The position numbers and the translations under genes are program-made. Source: Phaeotremella fagi (taxonomy: Eukaryota; Basidiomycota; Tremellomycetes; Tremellales; Phaeotremellaceae). Taken from it: a DNA stretch of 64,000 nt. The notes beneath the pieces were generated by a model that had not been told where the DNA came from, did no database searches, and was given only the letters and a program-made list of their open reading frames with translations. The first letter of the stretch is position 1. Every line of letters starts with the position of its first letter. Where the stretch lies: the NCBI GenBank assembly GCA_001599715.1, contig BCHU01000011.1:558001-622000 (forward strand), read 5' to 3'. Shown here piece by piece: positions 41,645 to 52,267 of this stretch.

Positions 41645-44379
41645 ATGCGGTTCAACATCTTTGGTTACTTGTTTCTGAGTGCTACTTCAGTAGTGTCACA
41701 ATCGAATGATCTAGCTTCGATCGCTGCTAAAAGAAAAGTTGATTTAGCGACTTTCCCAACTCAACTTGATTTCAATAGTATCCCCACTTGGCTTTCGAAA
41801 CAGACTGCCAACGGTACATGGTCAGATGTAGATTATACTTCAGGGTGTACAGCTCGTAAGTCTCTTTAATACACTTCACATCAAGCTGATACAATCTTCT
41901 TGATAGAACGAGCCAATTGGCCAATCCAAGCTCATTGGATCAGAGTTATCACTTTTGCAGCTGCTTGGACTGGTCTTAATCCTAGTTCACCATCTAATTG
42001 GACTGGTAATGCTGCTCTCTTGTCTGCTACTCAGAAAGGTATGGATTATTGGTTCGCAAACGACTATACCACCGATGACTGCATCGGTCAAGGGGGACTT
42101 ACGTGAGTCCATTATATGTTGGGTTATATTAACAAGTCTACAGAAATGCAACTTGTCCATGTGGTACTCCAGGCTTATGGAACACCGTATGTTAATGTGA
42201 CGTATCCTTAGCTGACTTGTTTAGAATTGGTTCGATCAAGTTATTCTCATCGTAGGTCGTTTGCGTTGAATCATACTGAAACTTCATTCAGCCTCAATTG
42301 GTCACCACAGCTTGCCTGCTTATTGACGACAAGCTCACGCCAAGTGAGACAACAGGGTGCTACAACATTCCCATTCGTGCATATGATCGAAGAGATGACT
42401 TCATCAATGGTCTTGGTTACTTGACCGGTGCAAATGTGAGTTGAAGCAGCATCCAATCCTAAGTCTCTCAACTCATAACCAAACAGGCTATCAATGTTAT
42501 GCAGAATTCAGTCTCATTGGCTTTGTATACTAACAACGCCACAATTCTGTCAGACGCTATCAACAGAGCAATGGCATCCGTTACAGTGAGTCTATTTATC
42601 TTCTAAGGTCTTGGTTTTGACTGACAGTGCACGTAGTTCTCCGACACACCTGTCGCCGACGGTATCCATCGCGATGGTAGTTTCCTACAGCATACTGGTA
42701 TTCTCTACAGTGGCAACTATGGTATGAATTTGGTAAGTTTTTTACATCACCAAAATACACCAAAGCTAATCTGTTAGATTAACGCCTTCGTTCAACTTGA
42801 AGGTGAAGTCATCGGAACCACATATGCTGCCAACGATACCGTACGCGAAGCTTTCGCAGTCGATATCAGAGGAAGTGAATGGATGATCTATGTTGATCAA
42901 CAAACTAAGGTTGAGCATTGGGACTTTGTGAGTCAAAAACAAACTGACCTCCTTACTGATTACCAGAATGTTATCGGTCGTTTCATTGCCTTCCCAACTC
43001 AAGATCTTCAAGTCAGTGCCGACATCCAATTCAATGTTACACAACTTGCTGCTGCCACGGCCGATTTCACTGGAGCAAACGATTTGAGCGATACAATTAG
43101 AAGATTAGAGAGTAACGGGACTGAAAAATTGACTGGTAACAAGATGTTCTATGCGTCTGATTACATGGTAAGTCAACACAACCCTTACAGTATCCTCTTA
43201 TACTCATACAATTAGGTACATCGTCGTAACGACTTCATCATTACCAACAAAATGATCTCTACCAGGTCGAAAAACACCGAATACACCAATTCCGCAAATC
43301 CATACGGATACCATCTTGGTCAAGGTACATTATTCTCTTACGTCAACGGCTACGAATACAGAGATATCGAAGCTGCATGGGATTGGAATCTTATTCCAGG
43401 AACTACAGTTTTGTTAGATAAACCTAAATTGAATTCATCGATTGTCGGATTTTCTGGTAAAAAAGCTTTTGTCGGTGGTGCAAGTGATGGATGGGTTGGA
43501 ACCAGTGTTGAAGATTATGTTGATCCTTATGATGGAAGTCTAAGCTATAAGAAGGTTTGGTTCTATCTTGATGATAGTGTTTTGGTTGTTACTAGAAACG
43601 TCTCAGTCAACACCTCTGTTTCTGGTGTTACCTCTACAATACCAGTGGTTACTGTATTGGATAATCGAATGGCGGCCTCTGGAGGAATTTGGGTTGATGG
43701 AGCAAAAGTCTCTCCCTCCCAATCCATCAACGGATCAACATTGTATTACGGTGGTAACGGTTATTTATCTTACAACACACCATTCGATCTAACTTTGACG
43801 GAAGGTAATAAAACTGGTAATTGGACAGCAATCTCGACCTCAACAGCTGGTAACACGACCGTCCCTATTTTCTCCGCCTACACCACAATCCCACACGACA
43901 ATTATGCCTACGCAATCTTCCCAGCCTGTGATGCATCACGTCTATCTGAAGAGATCGATGCACCAACAACCACACCACTTTATATCAACAACACAATCGG
44001 TGCAGCTGGTTCAGAAAGATTGTCTCTAGTTTTCTTCCCCAATTCAACAACCTCAGCTTCAGTGGATATGAAGCAGATCGGTTGGGGAAATGGTCAATTC
44101 ACCGTGACAACTTCAAGTTCTGGTGTTTATCTATTTGCAACTAGCGATAATGTCGATGGAACTCGTACTTTGGTCATCACTTATGCTGATCCTTTACAAA
44201 CTCTTAAACAAGTCTCTTTCACTCTCCAAACGCAAGGTGCTAAACTTGGCTGTGATGTTGTTGGAGAGGTGGGTGATGGATGTACATCCTTTGCTCAGGG
44301 TGTTTCTTTTACTGTTGACCTTCCTACTGGTGGGTCTGCTGGTGACAGTGTTTTCAGACAGATTATCTTGAGTCAATAA
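41645..44379 (+). CDS. Secreted polysaccharide lyase family 8 (hyaluronate/chondroitin/xanthan lyase-like)
   Basis: It cleaves uronic-acid-containing polysaccharides by beta-elimination. MRFNIFGYLFLSATSVVSQS is a signal peptide. The alpha/alpha-toroid runs QRANWPIQAHWIRVITFAAA, NATCPCGTPGLWNTNWFDQV, ILIPQLVTTACLLIDDK and RDDFINGLGYLTGANAINVM. Catalytic residues are visible: Asn of TGAN, His of DGSFLQHTGILYSGNYG and Tyr nine residues after that His (spacing as in bacterial hyaluronate lyase). The beta-sandwich part has MVHRRNDFIITNKMISTRSK, GTLFSYVNGYEYRDIEAAWD, WNLIPGTTVLLDKP and KVWFYLDDSVLVVTRNVSVN. It ends in the C-terminal PL8 domain to 44379. Nine or ten exons, about 800 residues. Which polymer is cut cannot be told from sequence. 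In tremellomycetes the glucuronic-acid-bearing capsule is an obvious alternative to foreign glycosaminoglycans. Confidence 0.93.
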
Positions 44380-44800
44380 ATCGTGTTGATAGGGAGTGAG
44401 AGAATAAAACTTTATATTGTTGGAACCATTATAATACTGAAACAATGCATATAATATCGTAATCAAAACATGATTCAGTTCCCTGTTTCCTGTTCAGAGT
44501 CTGCCACCGATCCATGTTATAACTTAGCCTCTCTCAATTTGAATACTCTGGCAGCAAAGAGATGTACTTTACAAAGACCAATACAGAGTGAAGAGCTCAG
44601 TTGACTATCGTTACAAGGAAAGTTGTGAATTTGGTTCTGATGCATCCAGAAATAAATGACGAATTCGTGGTTCGAAATCGATGAAAAATCAATGAGAAAG
44701 ATTTGTCACCCAAACCGTGCCTGAAACAATAACAAACCAAGAAAATCATTGAAACCGAAAATATCACTATTCAACAACCTCAATCAATCACTCGTCAAAA
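44380..44800. other. Intergenic region PL8 / DOPA-dioxygenase-like gene
   Basis: This is 421 bp between two + strand genes, with an A/C-rich leader (AACCTCAATCAATCACTCG) just before the next ATG. No gene is seen. Confidence 0.4.
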
Positions 44801-45597
44801 ATGTCAACACCAGCGATCCCAACCTCATGGCTCCCCTTCTATCCCAAATACCCAATCCCCAAAACCTTCCCAACCCCTGACCAAAGTTCTTCAGAACTAA
44901 CAGAAGAGATAACAGCCGATGGGAAAAGTCTCGTTAACCCTCCAAGGAAAGATGGAAGTTTGAGTTCGTGGTATGAGAAAGTTTGGGATGGTGATGAAGA
45001 ATTACGTGGGAAGAGTTGGTGGGATTTTGTTAGTCTTTTTTTTCCTGTTTCACTTGAAGTGATTCATTGACATTTGAAGCATGTTTATCATATGCCTAAT
45101 AATCCTCATCATGTTGAATACGCTCGGAAATTGCATGACGCTGTTCGAAGGGAGTTCCCAGAATTCAGAGTTTACAAGGTGTGTATCTTGAACAATCGTT
45201 CAACTGAGAATTCTAACTTTATTTCCAGTTCTTTGATCGACCAGTTGGACCTCACGTAGGTCACCTTTACCATTGAATCTTCACTTATACTCAAAGCCCG
45301 TCCCAATGTTCGAAGTCAACGTGTTCAACCCTACTCAACTAGGGACTTTGTTATCATGGTTTGCAGCTCATAGAGGTCCATGTTCGTATGTCCCATCAAC
45401 TTTCACCATTGGTTCAAATTGAAACTAATGAAATTATTTTTGACGACCGCTTTAGCGTTTTGATACATCCAAACACTGGACGTGATGTTCAAGATCATAC
45501 GGTGAATGCTACTTGGTTAGGAGAGAAGGTCGTTTTGGATGTAGATTTATTGAGGGCTTTGGAGAATAAGATTGTAGCTGAGAAAAATGGGAAATGA
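44801..45597 (+). CDS. DOPA 4,5-dioxygenase family protein
   Basis: A small extradiol-ring-cleavage-type protein. A 90-residue N-terminal part (MSTPAIPTSWLPFYPKYPIP onward, with SSWYEKVWDGDEELRGKSWW) leads to the family core across four short introns. Segments are DFHVYHMPNNPHHVEYARKL, HDAVRREFPEFRVYKFFDRP and VGPHPVPMFEVNVFNPTQLG. Then LLSWFAAHRGPCSVLIHPNT, GRDVQDHTVNATWLGEKVVL and DVDLL. The HxYxM, VGPHPVPMFEV, HRGxCSVLIHPNTG and DHT blocks match the DOPA-dioxygenase family, with candidate metal-binding His residues. Plants and mushrooms use relatives in betalain/muscaflavin synthesis, but most fungal members have no known substrate. It follows PL8 on the same strand with its own promoter space. 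Confidence 0.9.
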
Positions 45598-45801
45598 TTG
45601 GTTGGTGGGATTGGTTCGTATCTTTTGTTTTTCTCTGATGTATTTTTGCCCTTGGAATTGCTAGAACCTGATATTGCAGAACGCAATTCAACACACTTTA
45701 TTCATTCCAAGAAACTTCCGACTGAGAGTGAGAGAGCGAGAAAAGTTATATAGAGAAAGAAAACAAATATTATATTACGGAACCAAGTCAACCACCATTC
45801 C

Positions 45802-47114
45802 CTAAGCCTTCGCCTTCCAGCAAGATATACATTTACACGGTTCATCATCCTCATCTTCATCTTCTTCTTCGTCATCGACCAACTCGTTCAAAGCGAAACA
45901 TACAACTCGAGTAAGAACAACGAATAAACAATCCAAAACCAACTTGTACCAATCACACCGTTGATAATCGTAACAAATCCAATAACCCCAAGGAACAAAG
46001 ACGAATGGTCGAATCAATTTGTAAACCAAGAACAGCAGATCGCGTGTCTCAGTAGGAATCAAGGTGGAGATGGATTTGATTGTCAAAGTGATACCTTTAA
46101 TAGTAGTTTTGATTATTGATGGACCGAAGTTGAAGATCCCACGAATGAGAAGGAAGAATAACCACCAGAAACCACCTTGCCAGAGATTTTTGGTGAAGTT
46201 GCCGTAGAAGTTGAACCAGCAGTAACGGCTCGCGTAGAGAATATAGATCGTTGGTGAGGTTAGAGTGTAGATAGCAATGTTGAATATATCTACACTAATC
46301 TGTGAGGTGACGATGGCGACGATTCTGGAGTCACAGTCGATTCTTAGTAAAGAGTGGTGACGTTTCAAGGATGAATTTCGACTTACGTTTTATAGGCAAG
46401 ATCGAGAAAGACCTTGATGGAGGTGAACAGAGTTTGAACACATAGGACCAAGTCGACGATCCAAGATGGAATAAAGTTTTTGCACAAGGCAGAGACTGAT
46501 CCTAGTAGGAGGATGAATTTGATGTCGATTCTACTTCTTCGTTAGCTCAAGATAACCCTCAAAGAATGAAAACAAGGAAAGGTTAGACTCACTCTGGCTT
46601 GTGATCGGTATATTCATAATCGAATTCGAATTTACTTCGAAGTTGGAGACTTCCACATCTAAGTTTCGATTTAGCCAAGTCAATTCGAAAATGGATTATC
46701 AACTCACTGGTTTTCTAAAGCTTTAACGACCTTGGTAGAGGTGGCAGGAAACGTTGGTTCGACCAAAGTCTCTTGCGAGTCGAGACCCCAAACGAGATCA
46801 CCAGGAGATGTTTCCGGGGTAGAAGATCCAGAGACAGTTTTGGATCTAGGTGAAAAAGCGAGTGATCTATCAAAGTCGCCATCAGTCCACAGCTCTCAAT
46901 ACCAAAACCACTAGACTCACCTTAAAAACTCACTTGAGACGCACTTCATCATTTTCTCCCCAGCAAGTCCGAACGAGAGTGGAATTCCGTATTCAGTGGG
47001 TTCCTCAATTTGGTAGTATCCCCCATCAAAATCTTTTTGGAGGTTATCGTTTTCGAAGAAGAATCGAGAGTTGAAGCCCTCGACGGAGTGGATGGTAGTA
47101 TTTTGGAATGACAT
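45802..47114 (-). CDS. Orphan multi-pass membrane protein with Cys-rich C-terminus
   Basis: I do not recognise this protein of about 390 residues. Exon 1 begins MSFQNTTIHSVEGFNSRFFF (ATG 47112-47114). Soluble N-terminal third: Ser/Thr/Pro-rich SKTVSGSSTPETSPGDLVWG. Then membrane stretches: FILLLGSVSALCKNFIPSWI, VDLVLCVQTLFTSIKVFLDL, NIAIYTLTSPTIYILYASRY, GFWWLFFLLIRGIFNFGPSI and FVFVPWGYWICYDYQRCDWY, with LVLDCLFVVLTRVVCFALNE. The tail is a pure Asp/Glu run (EEEDEDEDDE) ending CKCISCWKAKA. Five short introns. The acidic run plus clustered Cys suggest a cytosolic metal-binding or palmitoylated tail, but this is speculation. Confidence 0.75.
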
Positions 47115-47663
47115 TTTTGGATGTGTTGGATTCGTAAGGTGATAGTGAATAAGACTGTTTGATGAGAGGAAGAAGATGATGGTAGTTGATAGTTGATCAA
47201 CGACCATCTCACCCATCTACACCTTATACATACTCAATGAGAACTCCCTTAGCCCTTTTCGAAATTCAATATAGTCAAAATTTCGATTTTGACCAGTTAA
47301 CTGAACTTTATTTTGGATTTCGCCACTTCCTGACGCCCTGATCTCCCTTTTTCTCGTATGGGGCATAGAATCACCCGTAGGTCACCGCCGTGAGCTGCAG
47401 CTGGTTGACTGATTGATACTCATTGAATTGGGGATTGGGTTGTCATGTGTTGTTACGAGTAAGTGTTGTTTGGCAATCTGGAAGGTGATGACTGAATTTT
47501 ATCCTTGGATTTTTGGTTTGTGGCGGTGTTGCTGATGGTGATGAGAGGCATTATTTCAGCAGAAGAAAATGCATATATTGATATGGAAAGTATGCTGGTG
47601 ACACTATATCCAACATCAATCAAATCCACTCCGAATCTCATAAGCATACATGTATAAAGTGCA
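47115..47663. other. Intergenic region
   Basis: About 550 bp between two reverse-strand genes. It contains the membrane-protein promoter and the 3' end of the next gene. A short divergent frame (47453-47677) lacks support. Confidence 0.4.
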
Positions 47664-48289
47664 TCAAGACGAACCACCAGTCAAAGCTATAATCAAGAGT
47701 TTCAATTCCTCAAGTCCACTCAGAGTACACGAAAAATCAACGTCCCCAACAGATCCAGAACGCTGTAAAACATTATCAATACTACAAGAAGGTTTACTCG
47801 CTAGCAAAAATCCAATTCTCTCACTAATCACCCATCGTCGAAATCCTTTGATCTCACTATCAATCAAACGATCAATAGAACCATCCATAAACTCTTGAAA
47901 AGTCTCATCCAAAAATGCTTCACTAGGGATGAATTCTGTATGTAAGATCTCATTGGTCAGTTGGTTCGTTCGGATTTGTTTGTATTGTTCAATGGAGGAT
48001 TTGGTGAATTGAGATTCGGAATTGGGGTTGGGGTTTAGGCTTAGGATTTTTAGGAATGTGTGTGGTGTAGTGGTTGTTTTTAGGTAGGTAGCTAATGATT
48101 TGTAAATTTCTTCGGTTATTTGGGATTTGGTTGGGATTCGGGTTTCGTCTTTCTCTTCAATTTCTTCTATTGTTACTACTGGTTCCTTGTCATTTCTATC
48201 TTCGTGTCAGTAGAATTTTGATCAGATGACAAAAGGAATCTGTATGAGACTCACGACGTTTTAGAGCTGTCCTCCGGTTTTGAGCACAT
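47664..48289 (-). CDS. Orphan protein with Cys/Glu-rich start
   Basis: Two exons joined by a GTGAGT...AAGATAG intron (about 48196-48255) encode roughly 190 residues. Start MCSKPEDSSKTSNDKEPVVT is charged. Then helical-looking EEIYKSLATYLKTTTTPHTF, a spacer with NPNPNSESQFTKSSIEQYKQ, and FLDETFQEFMDGSIDRLIDS, KGFRRWVISERIGFLLASKP and LEELKLLIIALTGGSS. There is no signal peptide, membrane span or known motif. It could be a small helical scaffold; I assign no function. Confidence 0.6.
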
Positions 48290-48578
48290 GTTGATGTAGA
48301 TACAGTACTGTTTACAATGAAATGTTGAAGATGTTTGCAATTCAAATTTAGATGCACAATCCTCAATTATATACTCATCTTCGGGAATACATTCACCGTC
48401 GATGTGGTTGTCGGAGTCGGTATAAGTAAAAGAAGTCTACGTCTTCGAATTCAATAAATGCTTCCAGAAGCCAGCTACAGTAGCAACTTGAACACCCGAT
48501 TCCCATTGTCAACATACAAAATGCATCATATAAACCAACCAAAGAGATTCCGATAAAAGGAATAACATAATTCCTGAC

Positions 48579-49372
48579 CTATCGTTTCCTACCACTAGGT
48601 GGTGGAGGTGGTAAAGCGAATAAACCCCCACCTCCCCCAGCACCACCAGAGTTTCCAAGTAAAGAATTATTCGTCGAATTCGAACCAACTTTTTTACCTT
48701 CCCTTCCAGGGATTTTTATACTAAAAGTCTGACCTTCTTTCAAAGAATAATCTTTCGGTGGAGCTGATGGTTTCGATTTATCTTCTTCCCCGTTTTCATC
48801 TTTTGTGGAAGATGAAGAAGCTCTTTTGGCTACTGATTGAAGTGCTACCTAAAGACCCTGTTATTTCTTTCTCTCATGTAATGATAGATGACTCACTTGG
48901 AAATCAAATGCTTCTCCACGTTCGACGAATCCCATACCTATATACGCCCTTTTACCACCTTCACCTTCGACTCTTAGTACGAAATATCTAGATGAATCTA
49001 GGACTGGTTCAACTTGAGTCCAGGGTGTTGAATAACTTGATTGAGCAAATAGTTCACCAGTGTTCGAGTCCTTCGTAACGCCCCTTGGATCAGACATGTC
49101 CCACTTTCCACCACAATAAATCATTTCAACTCACCTCTAATCTTATATCACATCTTGATCCAACTTCTATAACTCTTAATCTACCTTTCCAAAGGAATTG
49201 CTCGACGTTCCAATCAGCTGCTTTGTATCCTGAAGTTGAGGTTCGAGGTGGTACTTGATAGACTGTACTCAAGATGTTAGCTATGTCAAATTGAGCATTG
49301 GTAAGTCAGCTTACCCATTACCTCTCTTGCAATGAAGAGGATGGACTCTATCTCATCAGTTAGATTGTCCAT
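48579..49372 (-). CDS. NECAP-family clathrin-coat accessory protein
   Basis: This is an adaptin-ear-binding, PH-like-fold protein that regulates AP-2/clathrin-coated vesicle formation. Spliced exons read MDNLTDEIESILFIAREVM-VYQVPPRTSTSGYKAADW and FLWKGRLRVIEVGSRCDIRL, then EDSNTGELFAQSSYSTPWTQ, VEPVLDSSRYFVLRVEGEGG and AYIGMGFVERGEAFDFQVAL. This is the complete NECAP (DUF1681) domain order, with the hallmark (Y/F)xIPP and F-x-ERxEAFDFxVAL motifs. The C-terminal tail is Gly/Pro-rich with FSIKIPGREGKK, as in other family members. Five exons. It is head-to-head with a small orphan gene. Confidence 0.93.
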
Positions 49373-49657
49373 CTTCGCTCTCGATGCTGGTTGTCCAACT
49401 GGTTTAACTCGACTATGGCTATGCTGGAATTCTATATATTGTGCTACGCGCCCGCCGAAACACGTGGATGGGGTGGACTGTCAAGGGGGACCATTTAAGT
49501 TTGGGTGGCGAGTGGCAAGGTCTGTGCGGTTGCGTCATTGCCATTCCAACGCTTACTTTGTAAATGAGATTATTTCTTCGTCTTCATCTACAATCTACAT
49601 CTTTTCAAACATATCATCCACTTAAATCGAATATACTCACCTACAACTACAATTACA

Positions 49658-50058
49658 ATGTCAGGACAAGATAAACAAGAACCAAGTAAGTCGCAATCCA
49701 GTCTCATAGTTTACCCCAAATATCGACCTATCCCTACCGTCGAAGAAATCTCCTTCGTATCCTCGTATGACCATCAACTGACCCACCCACTCACAGCTTT
49801 CGGTATCCTACCCCACCCAGCGAAAACCAACAACCCAGCAGATCTAGATTCTGAGCCAGCCGAACATGGCGGTCTTCAATCTGCAGGTGCTAACGCTTAC
49901 AACGCCAAGGGACCTCATATCCCTAGTAAAGAGATTGCTGAGGGTTTAGAGAAACCTAAAACTCGTGATGAGGTCAGTTAGTTTGAATTCTTGTCTTCGT
50001 ATTGATAGCTGATTTTATGTGTTAGCTTAAAGCTGAAGCTGCTAAATTGAACGAGTAG
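49658..50058 (+). CDS. Small soluble orphan protein
   Basis: Two exons (intron about 49976-50026) encode some 115 residues. The start MSGQDKQEPSKSQSSLIVYP is followed by the core PKYRPIPTVEEISFVSSYDH, HPLTAFGILPHPAK and EHGGLQSAGANAYNAKGPHI. The end is KTRDELKAEAAKLNE. The conserved-looking Pro/Gly middle and helical end suggest a real gene. The clean intron supports it. Function unknown. Confidence 0.65.
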
Positions 50059-50403
50059 ATTATCGAGGATAGATCCTAAGCTAGCTTGGTTATGGTATTG
50101 CTCTGCGATCTGGTGTTTTTTGTAATTGAATGATGTTCTGCACTGCATGATATCTTTTGTTTATGTTATTATATCTATGTACAATGCTGCCTCGATGAAA
50201 GAGTGATATGGTGTGACTTTACCTACAGGTCAGAAGAACACACAACGCATTGCAGCTGCCACGTTCCGGTACTTCGGCGATATATACTCGATAGCCCGGT
50301 TAAAGTCGTTAGTGAACTAACCGGTTCAAGTACAAATACTTTCTGTGGTGTTGATAATTTCAACTCGTCTTCCCATACATTCATTCATCTCTCTCTCACC
50401 ATA
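50059..50403. other. Intergenic region, thiolase promoter
   Basis: This is 345 bp. GATATATACTCG near 50278 may act as a TATA element and CGGTTAAAG/CCGGTTC sequences occur near 50297-50330. No gene is seen. Confidence 0.4.
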
Positions 50404-51956
50404 ATGTCACAAACAATTCAAAACATAACAAACGCTATACCTTCTCTAGGTCGTGCTCGTCTCCTCATCAATTCAGCTGATGATGTAGTCATCGTCAGTG
50501 CTGTCAGAACAGCAATCACAAAGGTAGGTAACCACACCACACCACACCATCTCTAGCCATCCACTAACCCTCCACAGGCAAAGAAAGGTGGTTTCAAAGA
50601 TTGTCTACCCGAAGATCTACTTAAAGCCGTATTCGTCGAGACTCTTAAACGTAGTAAAGTTGACCCGTCAAAGATTGAGTAGGTTGATTCTCACTCGTCG
50701 ATTTGAGATGGCATGCTGACTAAGCGACAAAAGAGACGTCGTCGTTGGAAACGTTTTACCTCCAGGTGGTGGTGCTAATGTCGCGAGAATGGCTCAACTT
50801 GCTGCTGGAATCCCTTACACGTGAGTCATACTAAGTTTCACGGCTGATAGTTAGGACACCCATCAACACAGTTAATCGACAATGTTCATCAGGTCTAACT
50901 GCTGTTGCTCAGGTGGGTACATATTTGATCTTGGCGAGAAGAGGCACCCAACTTACCTATGACTCATCTCAGATCGCTAACCAAATCAAATCCGGTGAAA
51001 TCGATATCGGTATTGGTGCAGGTGTAGAACACATGACTGCGCATTACGGTGCTGGTGTCTTACCAGAGAGAATGTCAGATACAGTTCTCGCCAATCCAGA
51101 ATCAGCAGATTGTTTAATCCCAATGGGTATAACTTCAGAGAACGTCGCCAAGCAATACAACATATCTCGAGACGTTCAAGACACTTTCGCAGCTAATTCG
51201 TTTGCCAAAGCTGCTAAAGCTCAAAAAGAAGGTAAATTCAAGGAAGAAATCGTTCCAGTTAAAGTTAAATGGTCGGATCCAAAGACTGAAGATGAGAAGG
51301 AGATCATTGTCGATGCAGATGATGGAATCAGAGACGGTGTAACCAAAGAATCTTTGGCGAAATTGAAACCAGCTTTCTCGAAGGATGGCACAACTCATGC
51401 GGGTAACGCCAGCCAGGTTTCTGATGGTGCTGCAGCAGTTCTTTTGGCTAGAAGATCAGTCGCTCAAAAACTTGGTTTACCAATTTTGGGTAAATTCGTC
51501 ATCTCAGCTGTAGTCGGAGGTAAGCTGCTTCATGTTACTTCCATGAACAAAGTTGACAACTTTACCAGTCCCACCAAAATTGATGGGTATCGGACCAGCA
51601 TTCGCCATCCCCAAAGCCCTCCAAAAAGCAGGAATCACCAAAGACGACGTAGATTTCTTTGAAATCAACGAAGCCTTCGCTTCACAAGCCGTCATGTCTA
51701 TTCAACATTTACATCTTCCTTTCGAAAAAGTTAATCCAAACGGTGGAGCTATAGCTTTAGGCCATCCTTTAGGTTGTACGGGTGCTAGACAGATCGCTAC
51801 TGGATTCTCTGAAGCTAAGAGGGAGAAGAAGAAGGTTTTCGTTACTTCCATGTGTATTGGTTCGGGAATGGTGAGTGATTTGGCTTTGTGTTGATTTGGG
51901 AATTTGATGTTGATTGTTTGCAGGGTATGGCTGCTGTTTTCGTTAACGAGCAATAG
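50404..51956 (+). CDS. POT1: 3-ketoacyl-CoA thiolase (peroxisomal type)
   Basis: It cleaves 3-ketoacyl-CoA to acetyl-CoA and a shortened acyl-CoA in fatty-acid beta-oxidation. The spliced protein (about 415 residues, family length) reads DDVVIVSAVRTAITKAKKGG, EDVVVGNVLPPGGGANVARM, TVNRQCSSGLTAVAQ (nucleophile Cys) and GAGVEHMTAHYGAGVLPERM. Later segments are THAGNASQVSDGAAAVLLAR, GIGPAFAIPKALQKAGITKD and FEINEAFASQAVMSIQHLHL. The end is NPNGGAIALGHPLGCTGARQ (catalytic His) and TSMCIGSGMGMAAVFVNEQ (second Cys). The N-terminal MSQTIQNITNAIPSLGRARL lacks a clear PTS2 (RLx5HL) and the C-terminus NEQ is not PTS1. Peroxisomal placement is by family only. Seven exons. Confidence 0.93.
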
Positions 51957-52267
51957 GTTCGTGTTGGAGTAGGAAGAAAATAGTGTAGTGTAGTTATGTG
52001 TCTCTTATCATGTAGAGTTTTACGATGTATTCAGAATTGTTTCTTATAGGGTGGCTACGTTGGTATACATCTTTCAAATCTCTATTCTACTAAAACCTTG
52101 TCAAATAAACTCGGTCAATTCAAAATCATCAACATCTCGTCTCACTTCTATTAGACCACCATCCCACTACCTATATATCATATGGTAGGTCGAAATCGGT
52201 TTCAGATGCAGGACCGACTAGCGCGTCGTGATCACGTTTGATAGCACGAAATTCATGACTATCAACA
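51957..52267. other. Convergent intergenic region
   Basis: This is 311 bp between the thiolase and the orphan reverse-strand gene, presumably 3' UTR sequence. No gene is seen. Confidence 0.4.

Noticed and set aside
44801..45597. DOPA-dioxygenase-like gene as part of a pigment cluster
   Set aside because: No tyrosinase, P450 or glucosyltransferase lies nearby; adjacency to PL8 alone does not support a pigment pathway.
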